This document shows, in pieces, positions 52,427-62,548 of a stretch of 64,000 nucleotides of DNA. The stretch comes from Rhizobium sp. WYCCWR10014. Lineage in GTDB: Bacteria; Pseudomonadota; Alphaproteobacteria; Rhizobiales; Rhizobiaceae. The stretch is from assembly GCF_001657485.1 (NCBI RefSeq), contig NZ_LXFU01000045.1, forward strand, positions 48,961 to 112,960, read 5' to 3'. Numbering within the stretch: the first letter of the stretch is position 1; each line of letters opens with the position of its first letter. A program made the translations under genes and the position numbers. The notes under the pieces were generated by a model. It saw nothing but the letters and a program-made list of their open reading frames with translations. It had not been told where the DNA came from and did no database searches.

Positions 52427-55426
52427 TTAGTGCGCCTCGTCCCAATTGGTAGCGGCGCGGGCATCGACCCTCAGCGGCACGCGCATTTCCAGCGCCGGCA
52501 TGGTGGCGTTTTCCATCACCGAGACGATTGTTGGCATCGCCTTTTCGACATCCTCGTCCTCGACTTCGAAGATGAGTTCGTCATGCACCTGCAGCAGCAT
52601 GCGGACGCGATCGGCAAGGCCGACTTCAACAAGGGCCGGCTCGATCTTGATCATCGCCCGGCGGATGACGTCGGCAGCCGAGCCCTGGATCGGCGCGTTG
52701 ATCGCCGCACGCTCGTTGAAGGCACGCACGGATGGATTGGACGAGCGGATTTCGGGATAGTTGATGCGGCGGCCGAAGATCGTTTCGACATAACCCTTGT
52801 CGCGCGCCATGGCCTTTCGGCTTTCCATATAGTCGCGGATGCCGGGGAAACGCTCGAAATACTTCTTGATGTAGTCGCCGGCTTCCGAACGCTCGATCGA
52901 AAGCTGATTGGCAAGCCCGAAGGCCGAGATGCCGTAGATGATGCCGAAATTGATCGCCTTGGCGCGGCGGCGCACCTCGCCCGGCATGCCTTCCACCGGC
53001 ACGCCGAACATTTCCGACGCCGTCATGGCGTGGATGTCGACGCCATCTTCGAAGGCCTTGGTCAATTGCGGGATCTCGGCCACATGGGCAAGCACGCGCA
53101 GTTCGATCTGGCTGTAGTCGGCGGAGATCAGCTTGTGGCCAGGCGTCGAGATGAAGGCGGTGCGGATCTTGCGGCCTTCTGCGGTGCGCACCGGAATGTT
53201 CTGCAAGTTCGGCTCGGACGAGGACAGGCGCCCCGTGGTCGTCGATGCCAGCGAGTAGGAGGTATGGACCCGCTTGGTCTCGGGGTGAACGTAACCCGGA
53301 AGCGCGTCGGTATAGGTGGATTTCAGCTTGGTGACCTGGCGCCAGTCGACGATCTTGCGCGGCAATTCGAAACCGGCGGCGGCCAGATCCTCGAGCACCT
53401 GGGCGGAGGTGGACCATTGGCCTGTCTTCGTCTTGCTGCCGCCGGCAAGGCCCATCTTGCCGAACAGGATATCGCCCAGCTGCTTCGGCGAGCCGATGTT
53501 GAAACGTTCGCCGGCCAGCACGTAGATCTCGTCCTCCAGCCTTGCTGCACTCTGGGCCAGCTCGCCGGAGAGCCGCGACAGGATCTGCCGGTCGACGGTG
53601 ATGCCGCGCGCTTCCATGCGCGCCAGCACCGGCAATAGCGGCCGCTCCAGCCGTTCATAGACACTGGTCAGCCCTGCCGCCGCCAGCCGCGGCTTCAGCA
53701 CCAGCCAGAGGCGCAGCGTGACGTCGGCATCTTCGGCGGCATAGTGGGTGGCGCGGTCGATATCGACCAGATCGAAGGTGACGTTCGCCTTGCCGCTGCC
53801 CGCCACGTCCTTGTAGGGAATCGGGGTATGGCCGAGGAATTTTTCCGAGAGCGGGTCCATGCCATGCGCGCCGGTGCCGGCGTCGAGCACGTAGGAGATC
53901 AGCATCGTGTCGTCGAAACTCCTCGTCTCGATGCCGTAGCGCTTCATCAGCAGGTAATCGTATTTCAGGTTCTGGGCGACCTTGAGAACCGATTCGTCTT
54001 CCAGCAATGCCTTCAGCCGTGGCAGGGCATCGCCCATCGGGATCTGGTTTTCGGCAAGGCCGCCGCCGAGCAGATCGCCGACGCCGTTCTTGTGGACGAG
54101 CGGCACATAGGCGGCGCGGATCTTCGTGCCGGTGGGATCGGCCGTATTGTCGGCGATCGCCAGCGAAAAGCCGACAAGTTCGGCCTGCATCGCATCCAGC
54201 GACGTGGTCTCGGTATCGAAAGCAACGAGGCCGGTGGCGCGCGCATCGGCGATCCAGCGGTCGAGCGTCGCCAGGTCGCGGATCGTGACATAGGCCGAAT
54301 GATCGAAGGGCAGCGTCGCAAAGGCCTCGGCCCGCGCCTTGGCAAGATCGGCGGGCGAAAAGGCGCCTTCGACGGCGGTCTTCGCCTTCGCACGCGGCGG
54401 CACCGGCACGGATTCGCAGGAAACGTCGGGGATGCCGCCGGCGACGGGCTCGGGCTCGGCCGCATCGAGATCCGGGCCGCGGGCCGTCTCACCCCATTCG
54501 ATGCGGACGATCGCCGGTTCGATGGCGCCGGCATCGCAATCGCAGGCCTCGGCGACGCGGCGCGTCAGCGTGGTGAATTCCATCGTCTTCAGGAAGCCAA
54601 TCAGCTTCGGGCCGTTCTGCGGTTCCAGCACCAGTGCGTCGAGATCTAGATCGAGCGGCACATCGGTGCGCAACCGCACGAGGTCGCGCGAGAGCCTGGC
54701 CATGTCGATATTGGCGAGGATCGTTTCACGGCGCTTGACCTGCTTGATCTCGGTGGCCCGTTCGAGCAGCGTATCGAGATCGCCGTATTCGTCGAGGAGC
54801 TGGGCGGCGGTTTTCGGGCCGATGCCAGGAATGCCCGGAACATTGTCGACCGAATCGCCGGTCATCGCCTGCAGGTCGATCATCTTTTCCGGCGGCACGC
54901 CCCATTTCTCGATGACATCGGGAATGCCGATTTGCTTGTCCTTCATGCTGTCATACATATGGACATTGGGGCTGACGAGCTGCATCAGATCCTTGTCGGA
55001 GGAGACGATGGTGACATCGGCGCCGGTCGCTTCGGCCTGGCGGGCATAGGTGGCGATGATGTCGTCGGCCTCGAAGCCTTCGGTCTCGATGCAGGGCAGA
55101 TTGAAGGCGCGGGTCGCCTCTCTTATAAGGCCGAATTGCGGGATGAGCTCTTCCGGCGGGGCGGAACGGTTCGCCTTGTAGGCGTCGTAGAGATCCTTGC
55201 GAAACGTCTTGGCGGAATAATCGAAGATGACGGCAAGATGTGTCGGCGTCACGCCGACATCGGTATTGCGCGCGTCCCTCAGCAGCTTCCACAGCATGTT
55301 GCAGAAACCGGACACTGCGCCGATCGGCAGGCCGTCGGTCTTGCGGGTCAGCGGCGGCAATGCATGAAACGCCCGGAAGATGAATCCGGAACCATCGACT
55401 AGGAAGAGGTGATCGCCTTTTTTCAT
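52427..55426 (-). CDS. polA: DNA polymerase I
   Basis: Repair and Okazaki-fragment processing polymerase of 999 residues; an ATG at 55426 gives the usual MKKGDHLFLVDGSGFIFRAF start. The 5' nuclease domain occupies about the first 300 residues. In the middle, AFDTETTSLDAM, NLKYDYLLMKRYG and YAAEDADVTLRL preserve the proofreading exonuclease acidic residues. The polymerase domain has SADYSQIELRVLAH (motif A), RRRAKAINFGIIYG (motif B) and QVHDELIFEV (motif C). An inverted intergenic element and a small RNA gene lie upstream. Confidence 0.97.
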   Translation of the reverse strand: MKKGDHLFLVDGSGFIFRAFHALPPLTRKTDGLPIGAVSGFCNMLWKLLRDARNTDVGVTPTHLAVIFDYSAKTFRKDLYDAYKANRSAPPEELIPQFGLIREATRAFNLPCIETEGFEADDIIATYARQAEATGADVTIVSSDKDLMQLVSPNVHMYDSMKDKQIGIPDVIEKWGVPPEKMIDLQAMTGDSVDNVPGIPGIGPKTAAQLLDEYGDLDTLLERATEIKQVKRRETILANIDMARLSRDLVRLRTDVPLDLDLDALVLEPQNGPKLIGFLKTMEFTTLTRRVAEACDCDAGAIEPAIVRIEWGETARGPDLDAAEPEPVAGGIPDVSCESVPVPPRAKAKTAVEGAFSPADLAKARAEAFATLPFDHSAYVTIRDLATLDRWIADARATGLVAFDTETTSLDAMQAELVGFSLAIADNTADPTGTKIRAAYVPLVHKNGVGDLLGGGLAENQIPMGDALPRLKALLEDESVLKVAQNLKYDYLLMKRYGIETRSFDDTMLISYVLDAGTGAHGMDPLSEKFLGHTPIPYKDVAGSGKANVTFDLVDIDRATHYAAEDADVTLRLWLVLKPRLAAAGLTSVYERLERPLLPVLARMEARGITVDRQILSRLSGELAQSAARLEDEIYVLAGERFNIGSPKQLGDILFGKMGLAGGSKTKTGQWSTSAQVLEDLAAAGFELPRKIVDWRQVTKLKSTYTDALPGYVHPETKRVHTSYSLASTTTGRLSSSEPNLQNIPVRTAEGRKIRTAFISTPGHKLISADYSQIELRVLAHVAEIPQLTKAFEDGVDIHAMTASEMFGVPVEGMPGEVRRRAKAINFGIIYGISAFGLANQLSIERSEAGDYIKKYFERFPGIRDYMESRKAMARDKGYVETIFGRRINYPEIRSSNPSVRAFNERAAINAPIQGSAADVIRRAMIKIEPALVEVGLADRVRMLLQVHDELIFEVEDEDVEKAMPTIVSVMENATMPALEMRVPLRVDARAATNWDEAH

Positions 55427-55518
55427 GCGTGCATGGATAGCGCGGGCATGGGACGAGGTCCATATGGAGTTCGGCATAAATTCGGCGCGCGAAAAGGATT
55501 ATGGGGTTCGGAGCGTCA

Positions 55519-55618
55519 CACAGCGCCGCGCCTCTTTTCGGACGCGCAAAGGACGCTGAGCACTTGGCGTTGCTGCATAATTTTATCCGCCCGTCGATTC
55601 CGATCTCAGGATTTGTGC
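55519..55618 (-). repeat. Two-palindrome intergenic element, copy 4 (inverted)
   Basis: On the plus strand palindrome B comes first (55519-55560, CACAGCGCCGCG...GGACGCTGAG), then the linker (CACTTGGCG) and a degenerate palindrome A (55573-55618, TGCATAATTTTATCC...GGATTTGTGCGG). It lies about 90 bases upstream of the polA start. Confidence 0.8.
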
Positions 55619-55670
55619 GGCACGGATTCCGGCTCACCAAACTGTTACCGATTTGTAACGATGGCCCTCC

Positions 55671-55700
55671 CTTGAAAAACCACATTCTGAGCCACAAATC
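55671..55700 (+). promoter_or_regulatory. Candidate promoter of the polA-adjacent small RNA
   Basis: CTTGAAA (55671-55677), 17 bases, then CAAATC (55695-55700). The first box matches the rhizobial sigma70 -35 well; the second is weak. A start about seven bases on would give a transcript of about 150 bases ending at the terminator. Confidence 0.55.
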
Positions 55701-55706
55701 CATGTC

Positions 55707-55856
55707 ACCGGCGCTTGATCGCGTCGCGGGTCTGATTACCGGCTTGTCCCCCGCCGCGTCAGGCTTGGACAAAGGCCTTATCCCCCTCTCCGGGCCTTTG
55801 TCCCCACTTTAAAGTCGCCATGGCCAACCTCCAGGCCATGGCGACTTTTGTTTTTT
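55707..55856 (+). ncRNA. Candidate trans-acting sRNA, alpha-r7 (Smr7C) type
   Basis: A gene-free stretch ends in a very strong Rho-independent terminator: AAAGTCGCCATGGCC (55811-55825) pairs perfectly with GGCCATGGCGACTTT (55834-55848), followed by TGTTTTTT. No protein gene on the plus strand needs it. Upstream, GGACAAAGGCC (55767-55777) and GGCCTTTGTCC (55793-55803) form a perfect 11-base hairpin with a C/T-rich loop. Size, structure and position between polA and a MarR gene agree with what I recall of the alpha-r7 family. The 5' end is inferred from a weak promoter. Confidence 0.75.
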
Positions 55857-55955
55857 CGAGGCACTCGAAATTCTGCTCGCCGCTTGCATGTTTAGGAGCA
55901 TCGTATGCGATTTGCTGCATTGTCTCCGGCATGGTTTTGAGCCTAACTTGCAATC

Positions 55956-56387
55956 ATGGGATTTAACCGCATGGATTCGGGAGCCTACCTTGCCAGCCAG
56001 CTGGCGAAGGGTTTTGCCCGCTCGCTGCACCAGCGCGCGGTCGGGCTCGGTTTTTCTCCAGGGCAGTTCCCCATTCTGCTGGAACTCTGGGCCGAGGACG
56101 GGCTGACCCAGAAACAGCTTCTCGAGCGGGTCGATATCGAGCAGGCGACCATGGCCAATACGCTTTCGCGCATGGTCCGCGACGGGCTGATCGAGCGCCG
56201 GCCGCATCCGTCCGACAAGCGGGCGCAACTGCTCTTCTTGACGTCGAGGGCGCGCGCCATGGAGGCTGAGGCGATCGAGACCGCGCGGGAGGCCGACCTT
56301 GCGCTGTTTAAAGGTTTTCGGGTTTTCGAGCGCGAGCTGACGCTCGAATATATCCGTCGGCTTCTGGAAAACGCCAAGGCGCTCTGA
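55956..56387 (+). CDS. MarR-family transcriptional regulator
   Basis: A 143-residue winged-helix regulator. FPILLELWAEDGLTQKQLLE and DIEQATMANTLSRMVRDGLI (about residues 37-80) form the helix-turn-helix, and RRPHPSDKRAQLLFLTSRA the wing with the conserved Asp-Lys-Arg. Start may be 55956 or 55971; neither has a clear ribosome site. The regulator stands alone downstream of the small RNA gene, so its target is not suggested by context. Confidence 0.9.
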   Translation: MGFNRMDSGAYLASQLAKGFARSLHQRAVGLGFSPGQFPILLELWAEDGLTQKQLLERVDIEQATMANTLSRMVRDGLIERRPHPSDKRAQLLFLTSRARAMEAEAIETAREADLALFKGFRVFERELTLEYIRRLLENAKAL

Positions 56388-56391
56388 CCAC

Positions 56392-56493
56392 TGCATATCT
56401 CCTTAAATCGGAATCGATTTGAGGATAAATTATGCAGCAGTTCAAAGTGTTACAGCGTCCTTTGCGCGTCTGAAAAGACGCGCGGCGCTGTAA
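56392..56493 (+). repeat. Two-palindrome intergenic element, copy 5
   Basis: The most regular copy. Palindrome A (56392-56436) has TGCATA...TTATGCA ends with TTAAATCG/CGATTTGA inside; after the CAGTTCAAAGTG linker, palindrome B (56450-56493) has TTACAGCG/CGCTGTAA arms and a GCGCGTCT-GAAA-AGACGCGC inner hairpin. It fills the gap between two convergent genes almost exactly. Confidence 0.88.
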
Positions 56494-56495
56494 GA

Positions 56496-58880
56496 TCACT
56501 CGCCGGCACGCTGTGCGCATCGCAAGGGGGACAGGCCGGTTTCGATCTGCACAATCAGGACGTTTTCGTCGGCGGCAAGCTTGATGCTCGGCTCGATATC
56601 CGGCTTGCCGAGTAAAAGGCCCTGCACTTGCGCGCAGCCTTCCTCGACGACGATCCGGCGCTGCATCTCGGTTTCCACGCCCTCCGTCACCACAGGCATG
56701 CCAAGGCTATGACCAAGGCCGATGATGGCGCGCACGATCGAGCGTGCCGAAGCATCATGTTCCAGCACGCCGGTGAAACTGCGGTCGACCTTGATCTTGT
56801 CGAAAGGGAATGAACGCAGGTTGGAAAGCGAGGAAAAACCGGTGCCGAAATCATCCATGACGATGTGCACGCCGAGCTTGTGCAGCCGCAACAGCGTCGT
56901 CATCACCCGGTCGCGATCGCGAATGAGGGCCGCCTCGGTGATCTCGAGCTCCAGCCGGCTGGGCGCAAGCCCGGTTTCGGCGAGGATCGCCTCGATCCGC
57001 TCGCAGAGGTTCGGCAGCATGAATTGCACCGGCGAAAGATTGACGGCGATCATCAGCGGCAGCGGCCAGCGCACGGCCTCCCTGCAGGCCTGCTGCAACA
57101 CCCATTCGCCGAGCTGGACGATCGAACCACTTTCCTCGGCGATCGGGATGAAGATATCGGGCTCGGTCAACCCGTGACCCGGCCGGTTCCAGCGCATCAG
57201 GGCCTCGTAGCCGCCGATCTCGCCGCTCAGCGCATCGAGGATCGGCTGATAGCTGACATGGATCTGGTTGCGGATGATCGCATGACGCAGTTCGCTTTCG
57301 ATCTGGCGGCGGTTCCGTGCCGCCTTATCCATTTCCGCGTCGAAGAAACAGACCTTGCCGCGACCGTCATGCTTGACGCGGTAGAGTGCAGTATCGGCAT
57401 TGTTGCAGAGTTCTTCAGCAGCAGCCCCATCCGCGGGATAGAGTGCGATGCCGACGCTGACGCCGACGGCGGTCGGGTCGCGCGCCGTGTCCATCTCGGC
57501 GGCGAATTCGTCGAGGATATCAGCCGCAAGCTTTTGCGCCGCCGCCGGCTGCTGCCCGGCGGGCTGAATGATGGCGAATTCATCGCCGCCGAGGCGGGCT
57601 ATCGTATCGCTCTCATCGGCCACGCGGCGCAGGATCGAGGCGACCTTGCGGAGAATGCGGTCGCCTTCGGCATGACCGAAGATATCGTTGACGGCCTTGA
57701 AGCGATCGAGGTCGAGATAGAAGAGGGCAACCTCGCTGTTCTTTCGTTCGGCCATCTGCAGCGCCTGCCGGATGCGGGTATCGAACAGCGACCTGTTCGG
57801 CAGATCGGTGAGAACGTCGTGGTGTGCGAGATGCTCGATCATCTCCTCGGCCTGCCTGCGTTCGGTGAGATCACGCACCGCCAGCACCTCGCAATTGTGC
57901 CCACGATAGACGATCCTGCTCGCGGTCACTTCGACGGCGATCTCCCTGCCGTTCCTGGTGTTGAGCAGCGTCTCACTGGGTCTGTTCTGCCCAGTCCCCT
58001 GAACAGCGGACAAAACAGCCGAGGGCGCCTTGCCGGCAAGATCGGCAAGCTTCCAGCCGGAAAGCCCCTGGAAGCGTTCATTGGCATCGATGATCCGGCC
58101 TTCCCGCAGGATCAGCAGCCCTTCCTGCGAGGCATTCGCGAGCCCCCTCAGATCCGTCAGGTGGCTTTCGACAAAGACCACGGCGAGCGCAATGAGAATG
58201 AGCATCGTCGCCGCCACCACGACGATCGCAGCAAGCAGGCTGGCGTCGAGCACCGTTGCCGGAACTTGCTTGCCGGGATCCGGCACGAGCGTGATGCTAG
58301 CCATCGAGATGAAATGGAGCGCGCAGATCGCAAGGACGAAAGTGATTGACGAGGCGAGGAGCCGCCGCAGTCCCTTCAATTGGAAAAAGGTGTGGAAGGC
58401 GGCGCTCGACAACAGCGCTCCTGCGAGAATCGCACTCAGCGTCATGAATGGATCATAAAGGATGACCGCCTGCGTTTCGATCGCCTGCATGCCGGTCAGG
58501 TGCATGGAGGCGATGCCGAGCGCCATCAGGACGCCGCCGCGGATGCGAGAAAACCTGCCGCGGCTTTCCGAAGCGACCAGGATCGCCGCCCACGAACCGA
58601 CAACCGACAGGAGGAAAGAAAGCGTCGTCAGGCCCAGTTGGTAGCCGATCGGCATGCCGCCGTCATAGGCCAGCATGGCGATGAAGTGCGTTGCCCATAC
58701 GCCGGTGCCAAAAGCGAAAGCCGAGGCGCCGATCCAGAGCTTGCGCCGCCCGGCGTCGCATTCCTGGGCAGGGGAGAGCAGCAGCATAGCCGCCATAGCG
58801 CCGACCAGGCATACCGCGGCCGCCGCAAGCACCAGCCGCCAATCGTGGTTGTCCCGAATACATGTGATGACCGAAAACAT
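56496..58880 (-). CDS. MHYT-PAS-GGDEF-EAL cyclic di-GMP signalling protein
   Basis: A 794-residue membrane protein that could make or degrade cyclic di-GMP. The N-terminal MHYT sensor (about 1-240, seven helices) has variant motifs THFIAM (64-69), MHLTGM (126-131) and LHFISM (188-193), proposed to bind copper. A PAS-like domain (about 245-340) follows. GGDEF is intact at 431-435, but the inhibitory RxxD site five residues earlier reads DESD. YEALMRW (EAL 559-561), VNLSP, DDFGTGFSSL and EGVET show an intact phosphodiesterase. GAGG precedes the ATG. Confidence 0.94.
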   Translation of the reverse strand: MFSVITCIRDNHDWRLVLAAAAVCLVGAMAAMLLLSPAQECDAGRRKLWIGASAFAFGTGVWATHFIAMLAYDGGMPIGYQLGLTTLSFLLSVVGSWAAILVASESRGRFSRIRGGVLMALGIASMHLTGMQAIETQAVILYDPFMTLSAILAGALLSSAAFHTFFQLKGLRRLLASSITFVLAICALHFISMASITLVPDPGKQVPATVLDASLLAAIVVVAATMLILIALAVVFVESHLTDLRGLANASQEGLLILREGRIIDANERFQGLSGWKLADLAGKAPSAVLSAVQGTGQNRPSETLLNTRNGREIAVEVTASRIVYRGHNCEVLAVRDLTERRQAEEMIEHLAHHDVLTDLPNRSLFDTRIRQALQMAERKNSEVALFYLDLDRFKAVNDIFGHAEGDRILRKVASILRRVADESDTIARLGGDEFAIIQPAGQQPAAAQKLAADILDEFAAEMDTARDPTAVGVSVGIALYPADGAAAEELCNNADTALYRVKHDGRGKVCFFDAEMDKAARNRRQIESELRHAIIRNQIHVSYQPILDALSGEIGGYEALMRWNRPGHGLTEPDIFIPIAEESGSIVQLGEWVLQQACREAVRWPLPLMIAVNLSPVQFMLPNLCERIEAILAETGLAPSRLELEITEAALIRDRDRVMTTLLRLHKLGVHIVMDDFGTGFSSLSNLRSFPFDKIKVDRSFTGVLEHDASARSIVRAIIGLGHSLGMPVVTEGVETEMQRRIVVEEGCAQVQGLLLGKPDIEPSIKLAADENVLIVQIETGLSPLRCAQRAGE

Positions 58881-59094
58881 CCGAACCTCGCGCAGCTGAA
58901 TTCGGTCAGGCTATTTAGGTTATGCTAAATAACGGTAAATTGAATTAGAATTCCCTTCTATATTATCCAGCAAATCTTCTTGATATTCGTCTATGCCCCG
59001 CCGGTCTTTCCCGCCGCCGTTTTTTTGTTTTTCCGCCTCGCCTGCCTATCTGGTTTGGTCTATCGTCCGGCCGAATTTCAAAAAGGAGTCGAAA

Positions 59095-60483
<1,389 letters not shown>

Positions 60484-60537
60484 CGGAAAGGACGCGCCTT
60501 CAAACAGGATGCGCCATGCGAAAATCGCGAGAAACAA

Positions 60538-60561
60538 AAAGGCCGGTTCGACCCGGCCTTT
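60538..60561 (+). terminator. Terminator after the dipeptidase gene
   Basis: AAAGGCCGG (60538-60546) pairs with CCGGCCTTT (60553-60561) across a six-base loop, 55 bases after the stop. Confidence 0.75.
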
Positions 60562-60928
60562 CGTCATCCGCTCACCTCAGTGCCAGTTCATCCGTGGTCA
60601 AGGAGCAAGCGGGTATTGCACTGAGACTGCCGCCGAAAGGTTAACGGGCCGTTAACGGCGCTTGCACAGGCGGATCGTAGTGCCGAAGCGGTCAAGTCCC
60701 AGGCATTCGCGATTTCATGCGGCATATCGAGAACGCTACATTGCGTCACAAGATTCCCCCCGTTCAAGCTGCGTTCATCGTGACCTGGGTATAAGCCTTT
60801 GAAAGACAAGGAAAATGGTAGCGCCTAACAAATGTGGGCGATCGCTCTATCTTTTCTTCCAGATGGCATATGCCAAGAAAACGCAGCCAAGCGCTGCCTG
60901 AAAAACGCGCCAATGAGGAGTGAGAAGC
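60562..60928. other. Gene-free region upstream of the SH3 protein gene
   Basis: About 370 bases. Apart from two GTTAAC palindromes near 60641-60655 and the SH3 gene's ribosome site, I see no gene, operator or repeat. The long minus-strand frame that covers its right end is the shadow of the SH3 gene's repeats. Confidence 0.5.
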
Positions 60929-61624
60929 GTGAAAAGTCTCATTGTTAAAATCACCGCGGCCGCCATGTTTGTGCTGGCTCCGGCGATAGTACAGGCCGCC
61001 GAGGGCTACTCGACGGCCAATGTCAACATGCGTGCGGGTCCAAGCACCCGATACCCTGCTGTCGCGGTCGTGCCCGCCGGTTCTTCCGTCGAGATCCGTG
61101 GATGCCTTTCCGAAGTCAACTGGTGCGACGTCGAATTCTATGGCGGCCGCGGTTGGGTTTCCGGCCAATATGTGCAGGCCGTCTACCAGCAACGCCGCGT
61201 CTATGTCGGTCCGCAATATTACCGTCCGCTGGGTATTCCCATGATCGGCTTCAGTGTCGGCAATTATTGGGACCGCAACTACCGCGGCCGCGATTTCTAC
61301 CGCGACCGCGACCGCTGGAGCCGCGGCCCCGACTATTACTACCGTAACCGGGATCGAGATCGGGATCGCGACTACGGGGATCGTAATCGGGATCGCGACA
61401 GGGACTGGCGCGGCGACAATCGAAGGGATGACCGCAGAGACGATGATCGTAGGGACGATAATCGCAGGTCCGACCGTCGGGAGAATGACAACAGAGGCAA
61501 CACCAGGAGTTCGGATTTCCGTGACCTGCCACAGTTCAGGGGCGGGAAAGCCGACACCTATAATCGCCCGGACCCCAGGGCATCGCCCTTCGTCTGCCGC
61601 CCGGGCGATCCGTCCTGCGACTGA
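60929..61624 (+). CDS. Secreted SH3-domain protein with Arg/Asp repeat tail
   Basis: A 231-residue exported protein. GTG 60929 has GAGGAG eight bases upstream. The signal peptide ends near residue 23 (AIVQA-AE). A bacterial SH3 domain (about 25-82) has NVNMRAGPSTRYPAVAVVPA and GGRGWVSGQYVQ. From about residue 115 the chain is a low-complexity run of Arg, Asp, Tyr and Asn (RDRDRDRDYGDRNRDRDRDW and similar), then a short tail with two Cys (CRPGDPSC). A wall- or surface-binding role is plausible; the charged tail is unexplained. Confidence 0.85.
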   Translation: MKSLIVKITAAAMFVLAPAIVQAAEGYSTANVNMRAGPSTRYPAVAVVPAGSSVEIRGCLSEVNWCDVEFYGGRGWVSGQYVQAVYQQRRVYVGPQYYRPLGIPMIGFSVGNYWDRNYRGRDFYRDRDRWSRGPDYYYRNRDRDRDRDYGDRNRDRDRDWRGDNRRDDRRDDDRRDDNRRSDRRENDNRGNTRSSDFRDLPQFRGGKADTYNRPDPRASPFVCRPGDPSCD

Positions 61625-61689
61625 GATTTTGGGGCGGCGGCAATGCCGCCCTCTTCTCAAGGGCGGGTCCGTCTTAAAACCGGGGCCTG

Positions 61690-61748
61690 CCGCATAATTC
61701 AAGTATTACAGCGTCCTTTGCGCGTCTGGAAGATGGGCGGCGCTGTAA
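61690..61748 (+). repeat. Intergenic element, partial copy 6
   Basis: Right end of palindrome A (CGCATAATTCAAGTA) followed by palindrome B with intact TTACAGCG/CGCTGTAA arms; the inner hairpin carries substitutions (GGAAGATGGGCG). It directly precedes the terminator of the candidate minus-strand RNA. Confidence 0.78.
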
Positions 61749-61751
61749 GAA

Positions 61752-61860
61752 AAAGCCCGGCGCTCCCTTGGGAGGGATGCACCGGGCCTGATGTCGATCG
61801 GCACGCGTTGAGGGGAGACGGCCGATCATTCGCGGGACGTGAGGGGCTGTCCCGCTTCTT
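61752..61860 (-). ncRNA. Candidate sRNA with C-rich hairpin loops (minus strand)
   Basis: Read on the minus strand: hairpin 1 GCGGGAC/GTCCCGC (61855-61832) with loop AGCCCCTCAC; hairpin 2 GATCGGC/GCCGATC (61827-61796) with loop CGTCTCCCCTCAACGCGT; then a terminator GCCCGG...CTCCC-AAG-GGGAG...CCGGGC followed by TTTTTC (to 61752). The T tract sets the strand. No protein gene needs this terminator. The C-rich loops resemble anti-Shine-Dalgarno sRNAs (alpha-r14/suhB type). No convincing promoter was found, so the 5' end is a guess. Confidence 0.5.
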
Positions 61861-61893
61861 CATAAACAATCGCGAAGCCTATTGGTTCCGCCT

Positions 61894-61997
61894 GCCGCAT
61901 AATTCCTTGAAACGGACTCGATTTGAGGAAACACTATGCGGCAATTCAATGTGTTACAGCCTTTTTTATGCCTTTCGAAAAGACGCGCGGCACTGAA
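61894..61997 (+). repeat. Two-palindrome intergenic element, copy 7
   Basis: Palindrome A (GCCGCATAATTCC...ACACTATGCGGC, 61894-61942) and a diverged palindrome B (61954-61997), whose left arm reads TTACAGCC and right arm GCACTGAA, so the outer pairing is weakened while AAAAGACGCGCGG is kept. Confidence 0.78.
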
Positions 61998-62228
61998 AAA
62001 TGCGCCGTATCGCCGGTGATTCACGTGACGCACTTCAGGTCTTTTTTCACGAAGCGTGCAGCTTGGCCGGTGAGCGCAAAATAAGCGCCGCGGGGGAAGC
62101 ATCGATCCTCGAATACGCTCACCGACAATTTGATGTGAAGCCATCGCGAGGCTCTTGTTTTGCGGGATTGTTTAATGCAGTTTTGTGAAGTTGCGGATTG
62201 ATTTTAATCCGTTCGAGGCTGGACCCTG
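61998..62228. other. Gene-free stretch
   Basis: About 230 bases between repeat copy 7 and a small gene. Short frames occur, but none has a ribosome site or recognisable sequence; I see no other signal. Confidence 0.45.
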
Positions 62229-62450
62229 ATGACGCAAGACTACCTGGCTTTCTTCGGGCTTTTCGCCCCTCGGGCAGCCGCCGCAGATGTTACCGTTTGG
62301 CATAAACACAACCCCATCCTGCCTGTACGCCTTACCGATGGGGCGAACCTCAACCCTTCCGGCCAGATCTGGCGCCGCTTTCATCTGGGCGAGTGGGAAT
62401 ATAAGCAGGACCCGGAAACGCTCGACGATTACGAAGCGCGCCAGTTTTGA
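62229..62450 (+). CDS. Small hypothetical protein
   Basis: A 73-residue frame starting MTQDYLAFFGLFAPRAAAAD and containing VTVWHKHNPILPVRLTDGAN, with an acidic, aromatic C-terminus (WEYKQDPETLDDYEARQF). It looks coding by composition (few rare residues, balanced charge). GAGGCTGGA lies upstream of the ATG. No family is recognised. It is flanked by repeat copies 7 and 8, so no partner can be proposed. Confidence 0.5.
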   Translation: MTQDYLAFFGLFAPRAAAADVTVWHKHNPILPVRLTDGANLNPSGQIWRRFHLGEWEYKQDPETLDDYEARQF

Positions 62451-62548
62451 AGACAAGCGGCGCGACCTGCTTTGCTTTCCATTATTAACACCCCGTTAAA
62501 TCGCCGCATTTACAGTTCAGTCGGGTGATCACGGCGGCACTCAAAGTG

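Noticed and set aside
60764..61702. A 312-residue minus-strand frame with many Val/Ile/Pro repeats
   Set aside because: The repeats are the complement of the Arg/Asp codon repeats in the SH3 gene, whose signal peptide and SH3 domain are convincing.
62000..62188. A 62-residue frame between repeat copy 7 and the small hypothetical gene
   Set aside because: No ribosome site, begins inside the repeat boundary and has no recognisable sequence.
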